From NCBI GenBank assembly GCA_027488735.1, contig JAIYBB010000005.1, positions 186,001 to 250,000 of the forward strand: 64,000 nt of DNA. Reading direction: 5' to 3'. Source of the DNA: Comamonadaceae bacterium. Its GTDB lineage: Bacteria; Pseudomonadota; Gammaproteobacteria; Burkholderiales; Burkholderiaceae_C. The translations under genes were made by a program, and so were the position numbers. The first letter of the stretch is position 1; each line of letters begins with the position of its first letter. The notes beneath the pieces are model-generated. The model did not search any database. It saw only the letters and a list, made by a program, of their open reading frames with translations, and was not told the origin of the DNA. This document shows, piece by piece, positions 9,636 to 18,009 of the stretch.

Positions 9636-10516
9636 GTAAAAAAATAGGCATAGTCGGTACGGGAAACATGGGTGGCGGAATGGCCAAACGCTTATTGGAT
9701 GTGGGTTGGCCGGTGTTTGTGCATGACCTAGATGCCACCAAGCAAGCAGCCTTGCAAACCGCAGGTGCTCAAGCTTGCGCGCATGCGGCAGCGCTGGCGC
9801 AAGCCGCTGAAGTGGTTATCGTGTGCGTGATTGATGCTGTTCAAGTGCAGCAGGTTTTCGACGGCGCTGAGGGCTTGCTGGCAGGTTTGACAGCCGGTCA
9901 AACAGTGGTCATGTGTCCCACCATCGCCCCCGCTGACACAGAACACTTTGCCCAGCAATTGCAGGCCATCGGCGTGCACATGGTGGACGCCCCCATGAGC
10001 GGCGGGCCGATACGCGCCGCCAACGGCACCATGAGCCTGATGCTCGCTGCACCTGAAGTGGTACTGGCAGAGCAAGAAGAATTGCTGCACACCTTGTCTG
10101 ACAAATGCGTTGTCATCAGTCACCGTGTCGGCGATGGTGCCAGAGTCAAACTGGTCAACAACCTGCTCGCTGGCATCAACCTGGTAGGCGCTTGCGAGGT
10201 CATGGTGCTGGCCGAAAAAATGGGCCTGGACAAGGAAAATACTTTGTCCTTGATCGAGCGTTCCAGCGGCCAGAACTGGATAGGCACTGACCGCTTGCGC
10301 CGAGTGTTGGCAGGAGACACCACCATAGGTTCGCACATGCGGTTGTTGGCCAAGGACACCCGTTTGGCCATGGCCTCTGCTCAACAGGTGGGCTATGCGG
10401 GCTGGTTGGGTGAGTCCGCTGCCAAAGCCTTTGCCATGGCTTGCGAGCAAGGCATGACCGACATGGATGACAGCAACATGCTGGCCTTTATCCGCCAGGC
10501 CGCCGACCGCCCCTAA
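9632..10516 (+). CDS. NAD(P)-dependent oxidoreductase, 3-hydroxyisobutyrate dehydrogenase family
   Basis: This soluble beta-hydroxyacid dehydrogenase has an N-terminal Rossmann fold (GIVGTGNMGGGMAKRL, residues 6-21), the substrate motif DAPMSGG (119-125) and the catalytic-lysine helix GARVKLVNNLL (Lys about 173). The family includes 3-hydroxyisobutyrate, tartronate semialdehyde and glyoxylate/succinic semialdehyde reductases; the sequence alone does not decide the substrate. It is translationally coupled to rodA by a 4 bp overlap, though no functional link is evident. Confidence 0.85.
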   Translation: MSKKIGIVGTGNMGGGMAKRLLDVGWPVFVHDLDATKQAALQTAGAQACAHAAALAQAAEVVIVCVIDAVQVQQVFDGAEGLLAGLTAGQTVVMCPTIAPADTEHFAQQLQAIGVHMVDAPMSGGPIRAANGTMSLMLAAPEVVLAEQEELLHTLSDKCVVISHRVGDGARVKLVNNLLAGINLVGACEVMVLAEKMGLDKENTLSLIERSSGQNWIGTDRLRRVLAGDTTIGSHMRLLAKDTRLAMASAQQVGYAGWLGESAAKAFAMACEQGMTDMDDSNMLAFIRQAADRP

Positions 10517-10611
10517 GCTTGCCCTGCAAACTGCCGTCGGTCGGTTCCACACCGGTTGATGGCAATAACCTGATGCGCTCATGTCCAAACCACGGCTTCT
10601 ACAATGGTCGA

Positions 10612-12072
10612 ATGATTGCACATGAACCCACCCTCGAACGCTTAGCCATTGCCCAAAGCTTGTTGCTCACGCCTTACGGCTTGGACGAAAGCCACCTCAC
10701 TCAAGCACTGTCTGCCATCCGCGCGCACCGGATTGACGATGCGGATTTGTATTTCCAGTACACCCGCTCCGAGGGCTGGAGCTTGGAAGAGGGTATTGTC
10801 AAAACCGGTTCATTCAGTATCGACCAGGGCGTGGGCGTGCGCGCAGTCAGCGGCGAAAAAACCGCCTTTGCTTATTCGGACGATATCTCCATGGCTTCCC
10901 TGATGGACGCGGCGCACACCGTGCGCAGCATTGCCGCAGCGGGGAACACCGCCAGCACCAAAGTCCCGGGCAGACGCATCGCCAAGGCGCGCAGCCTCTA
11001 CCGCGACGACGACCCGATCGCCAGCTTAGACAGCACCGCCAAAGTCAATTTGCTCGAGCGCATCGAGCAACAAGCCCGCGCCAAAGACCCGCGCGTGGTG
11101 CAAGTCATGGCCGGCTTGGCCAGTGAATACGACGTGGTGCTGGTCGCGCGCGCCGACGGCACCTTGGCCGCCGATGTGCGCCCCTTGGTGCGTTTGTCAA
11201 TCAATGTGATCGTGGAAGAAAAAGGCCGCCGTGAAAGCGGTTCAGCAGGTGGCGGCGGTCGTTTCGGGTTGGCGCATTTCGATGCGGCTTGTTTGACACG
11301 CTATGTGGACGAAGCCGTCGGTGCAGCGCTGACCAATTTGCAGGCGCAAGCTGCGCCTGCGGGCGAAATGACCGTGGTGCTGGGCTCGGGCTGGCCCGGC
11401 ATTTTGTTGCACGAAGCCATAGGACACGGTTTGGAAGGCGACTTCAACCGCAAAGGCTCGAGCGCATTCAGCGGAAAAATCGGCCAACGGGTCGCTGCCA
11501 AAGGTGTCACCGTGCTCGACGATGGCACCATTGCCGATCGCCGTGGTTCACTCAATGTGGACGATGAAGGCAATGCCAGCCAGCGCAATGTGCTGATTGA
11601 AGACGGTATTTTGAGAGCCTATATCCAAGACAGCATGAACGCACGCTTGATGGGCGTGGCGCCTACTGGCAACGGCAGACGCGAAAGCTACGCCCATGTG
11701 CCCATGCCGCGCATGACCAACACTTATATGTTGGGCGGTGACAAGCACCCGGAAGAAATCGTCGCCAGCATCAAAAAAGGTTTGTACGCCACCAATTTCG
11801 GCGGCGGCCAGGTGGACATCACTTCGGGCAAGTTTGTGTTTTCCGCCAGCCAGGCTTACTGGGTGGAAAAAGGAAAAATCCAATACCCGGTCAAAGGCGC
11901 GACCTTGGTCGGCAATGGCCCTGACTCTTTGACCCGCGTGAGCATGATCGGCAACGACATGGCTCTAGACCCGGGTGTCGGTACCTGCGGCAAAGAAGGC
12001 CAAAGTGTGCCGGTAGGTGTGGGTCAACCCACTCTGCGTATCGACGGATTGACGGTAGGCGGCACAGCTTGA
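10612..12072 (+). CDS. tldD: Metalloprotease TldD
   Basis: TldD, with TldE/PmbA, forms a zinc protease that degrades unfolded or modified peptides in the cytoplasm. The zinc motif HEAIGHG (about residues 267-273) is the HExxxH signature of TldD. Other conserved segments include YFQYTRSEGWSLEEG near the N-terminus and GKEGQSVPVG at the end. The ATG at 10612 gives 486 residues, close to the usual 481; the open frame continues upstream to 10519, but the extra residues do not resemble the family. No pmbA/tldE partner is in this window. Confidence 0.94.
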   Translation: MIAHEPTLERLAIAQSLLLTPYGLDESHLTQALSAIRAHRIDDADLYFQYTRSEGWSLEEGIVKTGSFSIDQGVGVRAVSGEKTAFAYSDDISMASLMDAAHTVRSIAAAGNTASTKVPGRRIAKARSLYRDDDPIASLDSTAKVNLLERIEQQARAKDPRVVQVMAGLASEYDVVLVARADGTLAADVRPLVRLSINVIVEEKGRRESGSAGGGGRFGLAHFDAACLTRYVDEAVGAALTNLQAQAAPAGEMTVVLGSGWPGILLHEAIGHGLEGDFNRKGSSAFSGKIGQRVAAKGVTVLDDGTIADRRGSLNVDDEGNASQRNVLIEDGILRAYIQDSMNARLMGVAPTGNGRRESYAHVPMPRMTNTYMLGGDKHPEEIVASIKKGLYATNFGGGQVDITSGKFVFSASQAYWVEKGKIQYPVKGATLVGNGPDSLTRVSMIGNDMALDPGVGTCGKEGQSVPVGVGQPTLRIDGLTVGGTA

Positions 12073-12099
12073 AACCGGTGCTGTTGGCTGTGCTACATT
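12069..12099 (+). promoter_or_regulatory. Candidate sigma-70 promoter for the aroG leader
   Basis: TTGAAA (12069-12074) overlaps the tldD stop and is followed, after a 19 bp spacer, by TACATT (12094-12099), preceded by TGC as an extended -10. Transcription would begin around 12106-12107, at or next to the ATG of the Phe/Tyr-rich leader peptide. The spacer is longer than optimal, so this is a prediction only; read-through from tldD is the alternative. Confidence 0.45.
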
Positions 12100-12106
12100 T
12101 CAAGCT

Positions 12107-12175
12107 ATGAATTCAGCGCTTTTTCACTTTGCTTATTTTTATGTCTCACGCTCCAACGGCGGTCGAGAGGTCTGA
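12107..12175 (+). CDS. Phe/Tyr-rich leader peptide of the DAHP synthase gene
   Basis: This is a 22-codon reading frame with ATG at 12107 and TGA at 12173-12175. Residues 5-12 read LFHFAYFY: three Phe and two Tyr codons within seven codons (6-12), the products of the pathway whose first enzyme is encoded downstream. The stop codon falls immediately after the segment that would form the antiterminator. This matches a classical transcription-attenuation leader peptide such as PheL, though this peptide is not one I recognise. No clear Shine-Dalgarno is present; the predicted transcript start coincides with the ATG, so leaderless translation is plausible. Confidence 0.78.
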   Translation: MNSALFHFAYFYVSRSNGGREV

Positions 12176-12212
12176 AAGCAAACAAAGCTCTGAACTCCCC
12201 AACCTACCGCCG
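12157..12212 (+). promoter_or_regulatory. Predicted antiterminator helix of the aroG attenuator
   Basis: CGGCGGT (12157-12163) is fully complementary to ACCGCCG (12206-12212), and AGGT (12168-12171) to ACCT (12202-12205). Forming this helix consumes the 5' arm of the terminator. The 5' arm begins 15 bases after the last Tyr codon (12140-12142), just outside the footprint of a ribosome stalled there, and ends 1 base before the leader stop, so a ribosome at the stop would mask it. This geometry is what attenuation requires. Confidence 0.7.
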
Positions 12213-12232
12213 AACTCCGGCGGTTTTTTTTT
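12206..12232 (+). terminator. Intrinsic terminator/attenuator upstream of aroG
   Basis: CCGCCG (12207-12212), loop AACTC, CGGCGG (12218-12223), then nine T residues (12224-12232), with an additional A-T closing pair. It lies 50 bp upstream of the aroG ATG and 31 bases after the leader-peptide stop. It could also serve as the tldD terminator, but the competing upstream helix and leader peptide favour an attenuator. Confidence 0.85.
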
Positions 12233-12282
12233 GTTCCCAAATTTGTCATTCATAAACAGTTGCAGCCTTCCAGGAGTCTTCC

Positions 12283-13401
12283 ATGAAATCCCATCCCAAA
12301 GATGCTTATGCACCGATCGATGACCAGACCAGCCAGACCGACGACCAACGCATCAAGGACATCACCGTGCTGCCGCCACCCGAACATTTGATCCGCTTTT
12401 TTCCGATTGCTGGAACCGCTGTTGAAAAATTGATCAGCCAGACACGCCAGCGCATCGCCAAAATCATGGCCGGTAAAGACGACCGCTTGCTGGTGGTCAT
12501 GGGCCCTTGTTCTATCCACGACCCTGCGGCGGCGCTGGACTATGCGCGCCGTTTGAAAGCCGAGCGCGAAAAATACAAAGACACATTGGAAATCGTCATG
12601 CGCGTGTACTTTGAGAAACCGCGCACCACGGTTGGCTGGAAAGGCTTGATCAACGATCCTTACCTTGACGAGAGTTTCCGCATTGACGAAGGCCTGCGCA
12701 TCGCACGCCAATTGCTGATTGAAATCAACCGCACCGGCGTTCCCGCAGGCAGCGAATTTTTAGATGTGATTTCTCCTCAATACATAGGCGACCTGATCAG
12801 CTGGGGCGCTATTGGTGCCCGCACCACTGAGAGCCAAGTACACCGCGAATTGGCCTCAGGTTTGTCCGCACCGATCGGCTTTAAAAACGGTACCGATGGC
12901 AACATCAAAATCGCAACCGACGCGATACAAGCTGCGTCACGCGGCCACCATTTTTTGTCGGTGCATAAAAACGGTCAGGTGGCGATTGTGCAAACCCAAG
13001 GCAACCCGGATTGCCACGTGATTTTGCGCGGCGGCAAAGCGCCGAACTATGACGCCGCCAGCGTGTCATCAGCTTGCAAAGAGCTGGAAGCCGCCAAATT
13101 GCCAGCCACATTGATGGTCGACTGCAGCCACGCCAACAGCAGCAAACAACACGAACGCCAATTGGTGGTGGCCAAAGACATTGCCGCTCAATTGGCCGGT
13201 GGTTCGCACCAGGTGTTCGGTGTCATGGTGGAAAGCCATTTGCAGCCAGGCGCGCAAAAATTCACGCCCGGCAAAGACAAGGTCGAGGGCTTGGTCTACG
13301 GCCAAAGCATCACCGACGCCTGCCTGTCATGGGACGATTCGCTGGAAGTGCTGAAGGTGTTGGACGAAGGCATCAAGGCGCGTCGCAAAGCGAAGAAATA
13401 A
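12283..13401 (+). CDS. aroG: 3-deoxy-7-phosphoheptulonate synthase (DAHP synthase, class I)
   Basis: DAHP synthase condenses phosphoenolpyruvate with erythrose 4-phosphate, the first step of the shikimate pathway. The 372 residues align along their whole length with AroF/AroG/AroH-type enzymes: VMGPCSIHDP, VYFEKPRTTVGWKG, SWGAIGARTTESQ, GFKNGTDGN, HVILRGGKAPNY, MVDCSHANSSKQ and SITDACLSW. The segment QTQGNPDCHVILRGG resembles Tyr-sensitive AroF more than AroG, while other stretches resemble AroG, so feedback specificity is not settled; the symbol is used generically. An AGGAG ribosome site lies 6 bases before the ATG. Upstream is a predicted Phe/Tyr attenuator; downstream is an intrinsic terminator. 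Confidence 0.95.
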   Translation: MKSHPKDAYAPIDDQTSQTDDQRIKDITVLPPPEHLIRFFPIAGTAVEKLISQTRQRIAKIMAGKDDRLLVVMGPCSIHDPAAALDYARRLKAEREKYKDTLEIVMRVYFEKPRTTVGWKGLINDPYLDESFRIDEGLRIARQLLIEINRTGVPAGSEFLDVISPQYIGDLISWGAIGARTTESQVHRELASGLSAPIGFKNGTDGNIKIATDAIQAASRGHHFLSVHKNGQVAIVQTQGNPDCHVILRGGKAPNYDAASVSSACKELEAAKLPATLMVDCSHANSSKQHERQLVVAKDIAAQLAGGSHQVFGVMVESHLQPGAQKFTPGKDKVEGLVYGQSITDACLSWDDSLEVLKVLDEGIKARRKAKK

Positions 13402-13413
13402 GCCTTCTCATGA

Positions 13414-13443
13414 AAACGGACTGCCTGGCAGTCCGTTTTTTTT
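13414..13443 (+). terminator. Intrinsic terminator after aroG
   Basis: ACGGACTG (13416-13423), loop CCTGG, CAGTCCGT (13429-13436), followed by an uninterrupted T run to 13443. It begins 13 bp after the aroG stop. The AAAA just before the stem gives modest activity in the opposite direction for convergent mpl. Confidence 0.92.
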
Positions 13444-13467
13444 CATCAGTCCATCTCTGATGATTTT

Positions 13468-14874
13468 TCAGTGCTTGAGCGCATCCAGCAGTTGTTGGTG
13501 TATGCCGCCAAAGCCGCCGTTGCTCATGCACACAATTTGATCGCCGGGTCGTGCAGCGGCCTTGACCTGTGACACCAGCGTCGCGATGTTGTCTGCCACG
13601 CTGGCGCGCGCGCCCATGGGCGCGAGTGCTTCAGGCGCATTCCAATCTAGACCGGCGGTGTGGCAAAACGCCAGATCGGCCTGCTCAAGGCTCCAAGGCA
13701 GCTGCGATTTCATGGCGCCGAGTTTCATGGTGTTGCTGCGCGGCTCGAACACTGCCAGTATGCGGGCTTGACCCACGCTGCGTCGCAGTCCGTCCAAGGT
13801 GGTTCGAATGGCGGTCGGGTGATGGGCGAAATCGTCAAATACGTTGATGGCTTGCGCGCCGCTGCCTATGCTGCCGCGCAACTCCATGCGGCGGCGTACA
13901 TTCTCAAAATGTCCCAAAGCATCAGCCGCTTGTGCCGGCGTCACGCCCACATGCGCTGCTGCGGCAATGGCCGCTAAGGCGTTCATTTGGTTGTGCACGC
14001 CGGTCAAGCCCCAACGAACCTGAGCCACTGGCTTGCCGGATTGAAGCACTTCGAAATCATGCGGCTCGCCCTGCGCCTGCCATTCACCGCCTTGGCCGAA
14101 ACCGGCGACTGTGCTCCAGTGCCCCATGCCCAATACGCGCTGCAAACTCTCTTGTTCGGCGTTCACCACCAGACAGCCGCTGCCCGGCACGGTGCGCACC
14201 AAGTGGTGAAACTGGCGCTCGATGGCTGCGAGGTTGTCAAAAATATCCGCGTGGTCAAACTCTAAGTTGTTCAACACGGCGGTGCGCGGGCGGTAATGCA
14301 CAAACTTGCTGCGCTTGTCGAAAAACGCGGTGTCGTATTCGTCGGCTTCAATCACAAACAATGGTCTGGTTTGTCCTGTAGCCAGTTGCCCCAAGCGCGC
14401 CGACACGCCGAAATTCAGTGGCACGCCGCCGATCAAAAACCCCGGCGTCAAACCGGCTTGGTCCAGTATCCAACTCAGCATGGCCGTGGTGGTGGTTTTG
14501 CCGTGCGTACCGGCCATGGCCAGCACATGCCGGGTTTGGCCGGGCGCGTGCAGCACATGGTCGCTCAGCCATTGCGGGCCGCTGGTATAGGGAAGACCGG
14601 CTTCCAAAACCACTTCCATCAACGGGTAACGGGGTGAGCCGTCAGCACTTCTGGCGCGTGACACCACATTGCCGACCACAAACATGTCCGGCTTCAAGCT
14701 CAACTGCTCGGCGCTGTAGCCCTCGATCAATTCAATGCCCAAAGCGCGCAACTGGTCGCTCATCGGAGGGTAAACGCCGGTGTCGCAACCGGTGACCCGG
14801 TGACCGGCTTCGCGGGCCAAGGCGGCCAGACCGCCCATGAAGGTGCCGCAAATGCCTAATATATGTATATGCAT
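13468..14874 (-). CDS. mpl: UDP-N-acetylmuramate:L-alanyl-gamma-D-glutamyl-meso-diaminopimelate ligase Mpl
   Basis: Mpl recycles murein tripeptide by ligating it to UDP-MurNAc, using ATP, in the cytoplasm. The N-terminus MHIHILGICGTFMGG and the Mur-ligase P-loop AGTHGKTTTT (about residues 121-130) are diagnostic; VIEADEYDTAFFDKRSKF and NVFDDFAHHPTA are further Mpl/Mur signatures. The start at 14874 gives 468 residues (E. coli 457); the open frame runs to 14949 without family similarity. AmpD, another recycling enzyme, is also in the window at 25.8-26.3 kb, although not linked. Confidence 0.94.
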   Translation of the reverse strand: MHIHILGICGTFMGGLAALAREAGHRVTGCDTGVYPPMSDQLRALGIELIEGYSAEQLSLKPDMFVVGNVVSRARSADGSPRYPLMEVVLEAGLPYTSGPQWLSDHVLHAPGQTRHVLAMAGTHGKTTTTAMLSWILDQAGLTPGFLIGGVPLNFGVSARLGQLATGQTRPLFVIEADEYDTAFFDKRSKFVHYRPRTAVLNNLEFDHADIFDNLAAIERQFHHLVRTVPGSGCLVVNAEQESLQRVLGMGHWSTVAGFGQGGEWQAQGEPHDFEVLQSGKPVAQVRWGLTGVHNQMNALAAIAAAAHVGVTPAQAADALGHFENVRRRMELRGSIGSGAQAINVFDDFAHHPTAIRTTLDGLRRSVGQARILAVFEPRSNTMKLGAMKSQLPWSLEQADLAFCHTAGLDWNAPEALAPMGARASVADNIATLVSQVKAAARPGDQIVCMSNGGFGGIHQQLLDALKH

Positions 14875-14964
14875 GGAGGTGCATTGTAGAAGTCGCAGGT
14901 GGACAGGCTTTGCCAAGCCCTGAGAACCGCTGAGGTCTTGCCGGATCAAGTCACAATCCAGGTC

Positions 14965-15558
14965 ATGACAAGCGATACCGCACAGGAAATTGCCGCCACT
15001 GCCGCCCGCTTGGTGGTGGAAGAGGGCATGGAATTTGGGCCTGCCAAGCGCCGGGCTGTGCGCGAACTTGGTTTATCCCCGCGCCAGGCATTGCCGGACA
15101 ACGACTTGCTGGAGCGTGAAGTTTTTGACTATGTGCAATTGTTTTGTGCTGAAACCCAACCGCAAGAATTGTTGGCCTTGCGTCAATTGGCCCTGACTTG
15201 GATGCGGCGTTTGGAGGAATTCCGACCCCATTTGAGCGGTGCCGTCTGGCGCGGAACCGCTACGCGTTTATCGGATATTTACATTCAATTGTTTTGCGAT
15301 GACAGCAAACAAGCCGAATTGCAACTGCTGGACAAAGGGGTGCGCTTTGAGGTCAGCTCGGTCAGCGGTTTTCAAGGCGAGACGGTGGACGCACTCAGCA
15401 TACACAGCCGCTGCCCGGTATTGAATGAAGACATTGGTGTGCACCTGATGGTGTATGACTATGACGATTTGCGCGGCGCGCTGCTGCCTGACAGCCGTGG
15501 CAAGCCTATGCGTGGGGATATAGATGGATTGCAGCGCTTGGTGGACAATGCCGCATGA
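14965..15558 (+). CDS. Conserved protein of unknown function
   Basis: I do not recognise the 197-residue product with certainty. It is soluble and mostly helical in the N-terminal 90 residues (EEGMEFGPAKRRAVRELG, then LLEREVFDYVQLF), followed by an alpha/beta part with RLSDIYIQLFCDDSKQAEL and a Tyr/Asp-rich VYDYDDLRGAL. A nucleotide-binding or nucleotidyltransferase-like fold is possible but not shown by any clear motif. ATG at 14965 follows an AGG ribosome site; an upstream in-frame start at 14899 would overlap the divergent mpl region. It overlaps the next gene by 4 bp, so the two are co-translated. Confidence 0.75.
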   Translation: MTSDTAQEIAATAARLVVEEGMEFGPAKRRAVRELGLSPRQALPDNDLLEREVFDYVQLFCAETQPQELLALRQLALTWMRRLEEFRPHLSGAVWRGTATRLSDIYIQLFCDDSKQAELQLLDKGVRFEVSSVSGFQGETVDALSIHSRCPVLNEDIGVHLMVYDYDDLRGALLPDSRGKPMRGDIDGLQRLVDNAA

Positions 15559-16097
15559 CCCAAGATATTGAAAAACCAAGCAACCTTAGCCAAAGCAGGC
15601 GCAGCTTTGTGGCTGTGGCCGCAGGTGCCTTGGCCGCTGGGCTGGGAGCGGCCTGGTGGCGCAGCCAGTCACAGCAACTGCCGCCGGCCATGATGGATGC
15701 CTTGTGGAGCGCGGAGTTTGAGAGGCCAGATGGCTCGCCTTTGAAACTGGTGGATTTCAAAAACCGTCCGCTGGTGATTAATTTTTGGGCGACTTGGTGT
15801 ACCCCATGCGTGGAAGAAATGCCTTTATTGAACACCTTCTTTCAAGAAAATGCAGCTAAAAACTGGCAAGTCTTGGGATTGGCTATCGATCAGCCGAGCG
15901 CTGTCAAGCGGTTTTTAACCCAGTACCCGGTAGAATATGCCATCGGTATGGCTGGCTTGAATGGCACGAAGCTCATGACCGCATTGGGCAACCAACAAGG
16001 CGGCTTACCGTTTACTTTAGTGATAGATTCACAGGGTGGGTTGTTACAGCGCAAACTTGGTAAACTGTCAGACAGCGATATTCGTTCCTGGACCTGA
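15555..16097 (+). CDS. TlpA-like thioredoxin-fold protein with Tat-type signal
   Basis: This is a membrane-anchored or exported thiol-disulfide protein. The N-terminus carries SRRSFVAVAAGALAAG, a twin-arginine motif followed by a hydrophobic stretch (residues 14-35). The thioredoxin domain has NFWATWCTPCVEEMP with the redox pair Cys82/Cys85 and the cis-Pro segment GGLPFTLVID. At 180 residues it fits the TlpA/ResA family, which reduces periplasmic proteins such as apocytochromes. It overlaps the upstream conserved gene by 4 bp and lies 88 bp before accB. Confidence 0.88.
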   Translation: MTQDIEKPSNLSQSRRSFVAVAAGALAAGLGAAWWRSQSQQLPPAMMDALWSAEFERPDGSPLKLVDFKNRPLVINFWATWCTPCVEEMPLLNTFFQENAAKNWQVLGLAIDQPSAVKRFLTQYPVEYAIGMAGLNGTKLMTALGNQQGGLPFTLVIDSQGGLLQRKLGKLSDSDIRSWT

Positions 16098-16121
16098 AGC
16101 CAGATTCCGTTTGTGTGGCGC

Positions 16122-16151
16122 TAGACCATTGTTTTGAAAATGGTGTAAATT
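16122..16151 (+). promoter_or_regulatory. Possible promoter upstream of accB
   Basis: TAGACC (16122-16127) and TAAATT (16146-16151), 18 bp apart, resemble -35/-10 boxes 35 bp before the accB ATG. The spacer contains an imperfect inverted repeat, ACCATT (16125-16130) and AATGGT (16139-16144). Weak prediction; the AT-rich 16140-16185 stretch is the main contextual support. Confidence 0.35.
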
Positions 16152-16185
16152 AGCAGCTTATTAACAGCAATTCACTGTAAGTTAT

Positions 16186-16650
16186 ATGGATTTAAGAAAA
16201 CTTAAAACTTTGATCGACTTGGTCTCCGAGTCCAATGTGTCGGAACTTGAAATCACCGAAGCCGAGGGCAAGGTTCGTATTGTCAAAGGTCCGGTTGGCG
16301 CGCCTGTGGCCCTGGCCGCGCCCGTGATGGTGGCGGCACCAGTGCCTGGCGCTTCAGCGGATGGATCGGCAGCAACACCTGCAACGCCCGCCGCTGCAGA
16401 ACCGGCCGCCATCAGCGGTCATATCGTCAAGTCGCCCATGGTGGGCACGTTTTACACAGCATCCAGTCCGGAAGCCAAGCCCTTTGTCCAAGTGGGCAGT
16501 GTCATCAATGAAGGCGACACCATTTGCATCATTGAAGCCATGAAAATCCTCAATGAAATCGAGGCGGACAAAAGCGGAACAGTCACGCGCATCATGGTGG
16601 TCAACGGCCAGGCTGTCGAGTACGGTCAATCTCTTTTCATCATCGAGTGA
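16186..16650 (+). CDS. accB: Acetyl-CoA carboxylase biotin carboxyl carrier protein
   Basis: BCCP carries the biotin that shuttles CO2 from biotin carboxylase to the carboxyltransferase in fatty acid synthesis. The C-terminal biotinyl domain has EAMKILNEI with the biotinylated Lys120, preceded by the characteristic [18 protein letters not shown] thumb-type segment. The N-terminal [12 protein letters not shown] helix and an Ala/Pro-rich linker complete a normal 154-residue BCCP. It is 9 bp upstream of accC, the standard accBC operon. Confidence 0.97.
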   Translation: MDLRKLKTLIDLVSESNVSELEITEAEGKVRIVKGPVGAPVALAAPVMVAAPVPGASADGSAATPATPAAAEPAAISGHIVKSPMVGTFYTASSPEAKPFVQVGSVINEGDTICIIEAMKILNEIEADKSGTVTRIMVVNGQAVEYGQSLFIIE

Positions 16651-16659
16651 TCCCCGTAC

Positions 16660-18009
16660 ATGTTTAAAAAGATTCTGATCGCCAACCGGGGCGAAATAGC
16701 ACTTCGCATTCAGCGCGCCTGTAAAGAACTCGGTGTCGAAGCTGTGGTGGTCTATTCCGAAGCCGACCGTGAAGCCAAATATGTCAAGTTAGCCGAAGAG
16801 GCGGTGTGTATTGGACCGGCGGCTTCCGCTCAAAGTTACCTGAATATGCCGGCCATTATTTCGGCGGCAGAAGTCACGGATGCCCAAGCCATTCATCCCG
16901 GTTACGGCTTTCTGAGCGAAAACGCCGACTTTGCCGAGCGGGTTGAAAAAAGCGGCTTTGTTTTTATTGGGCCTACACCTGAATCCATCCGCATGATGGG
17001 CGACAAGGTGTCTGCCAAGCAAGCCATGATCAAAGCGGGCGTGCCCTGTGTGCCCGGTTCAGACGGTGAACTGCCAGACGATCCAGCGCAAATACGCCGA
17101 ATTGGCAAAGCGGTCGGTTACCCGGTCATCATCAAAGCCGCAGGCGGCGGTGGCGGTCGCGGTATGCGGGTCGTGCACAACGAAGCGGCCTTGATCCATG
17201 CAGTGCAAACCACCAAAGCCGAAGCAGGTGCTGCGTTTGGCAATCCTGCGGTTTACATGGAAAAGTTTTTGCAAAACCCCCGGCATATTGAAATTCAAAT
17301 ACTGGCGGATAACTTCAAAAACGCCATTTACTTGGGCGAGCGCGATTGCTCCATGCAGCGCCGTCACCAAAAAGTGATCGAAGAAGCGCCGGCGCCCGGC
17401 ATTGCCCGCAAGTTGATTGAACGCATCGGTGAGCGCTGTGTCGCGGCCTGCAAAAAAATGGGTTATCGCGGCGCGGGTACGTTTGAGTTTTTGTATGAAA
17501 ACGGCGAGTTCTATTTCATTGAGATGAACACCCGCGTGCAAGTTGAGCATCCGGTGACCGAATTCATCACTGGTGTCGATATCGTCAAAACCCAAATCAT
17601 GACCGCCTCCGGCATGAAACTGCCTTACACACAGCGGCAGATCGAAATCAAAGGCCACGCGATTGAATGCCGTGTGAATGCCGAGGACCCTTTCAAGTTC
17701 ACACCTTCCCCTGGACGCATCACCATGTGGCATCCGCCGGGCGGACCCGGCGTGCGGGTGGATTCGCATGTGTACACCAATTATTTTGTGCCTTCAAACT
17801 ACGATTCGATGATTGGCAAAATCATTGTGCATGGCGACACGCGAGAACACGCACTCGCTCGCATGCGCACGGCTTTGGGCGAGACCGTGGTGGAAGGCAT
17901 CAGCACCAACATCGCTTTACACAGAGTGTTGATGGATGACCCTGGCTTCATCAGCGGCGGTACCAATATCCATTACTTGGAAGAATGGCTGGCGGTTCGT
18001 CAATCCTGA
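16660..18009 (+). CDS. accC: Acetyl-CoA carboxylase biotin carboxylase subunit
   Basis: AccC uses ATP and bicarbonate to carboxylate biotin on AccB. The sequence starts [16 protein letters not shown], contains the ATP-grasp glycine loop [14 protein letters not shown] (about residues 159-172), [13 protein letters not shown], the catalytic [14 protein letters not shown] region (about 288-301) and the C-terminal [15 protein letters not shown]. Length (449) is exact for the family. The stop codon overlaps the prmA ATG (TGATG), suggesting coupling. Confidence 0.98.
   Translation: MFKKILIANRGEIALRIQRACKELGVEAVVVYSEADREAKYVKLAEEAVCIGPAASAQSYLNMPAIISAAEVTDAQAIHPGYGFLSENADFAERVEKSGFVFIGPTPESIRMMGDKVSAKQAMIKAGVPCVPGSDGELPDDPAQIRRIGKAVGYPVIIKAAGGGGGRGMRVVHNEAALIHAVQTTKAEAGAAFGNPAVYMEKFLQNPRHIEIQILADNFKNAIYLGERDCSMQRRHQKVIEEAPAPGIARKLIERIGERCVAACKKMGYRGAGTFEFLYENGEFYFIEMNTRVQVEHPVTEFITGVDIVKTQIMTASGMKLPYTQRQIEIKGHAIECRVNAEDPFKFTPSPGRITMWHPPGGPGVRVDSHVYTNYFVPSNYDSMIGKIIVHGDTREHALARMRTALGETVVEGISTNIALHRVLMDDPGFISGGTNIHYLEEWLAVRQS

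Noticed and set aside
9728-10621. 297-codon minus-strand frame opposite the oxidoreductase gene
   Set aside because: His/Gln-rich shadow frame; the plus-strand Rossmann protein is convincing.
12129-12323. 64-codon frame across the aroG leader
   Set aside because: It runs through the terminator and into aroG in another frame; its Phe residues come from the T run. The 12107-12175 frame is the better leader peptide.
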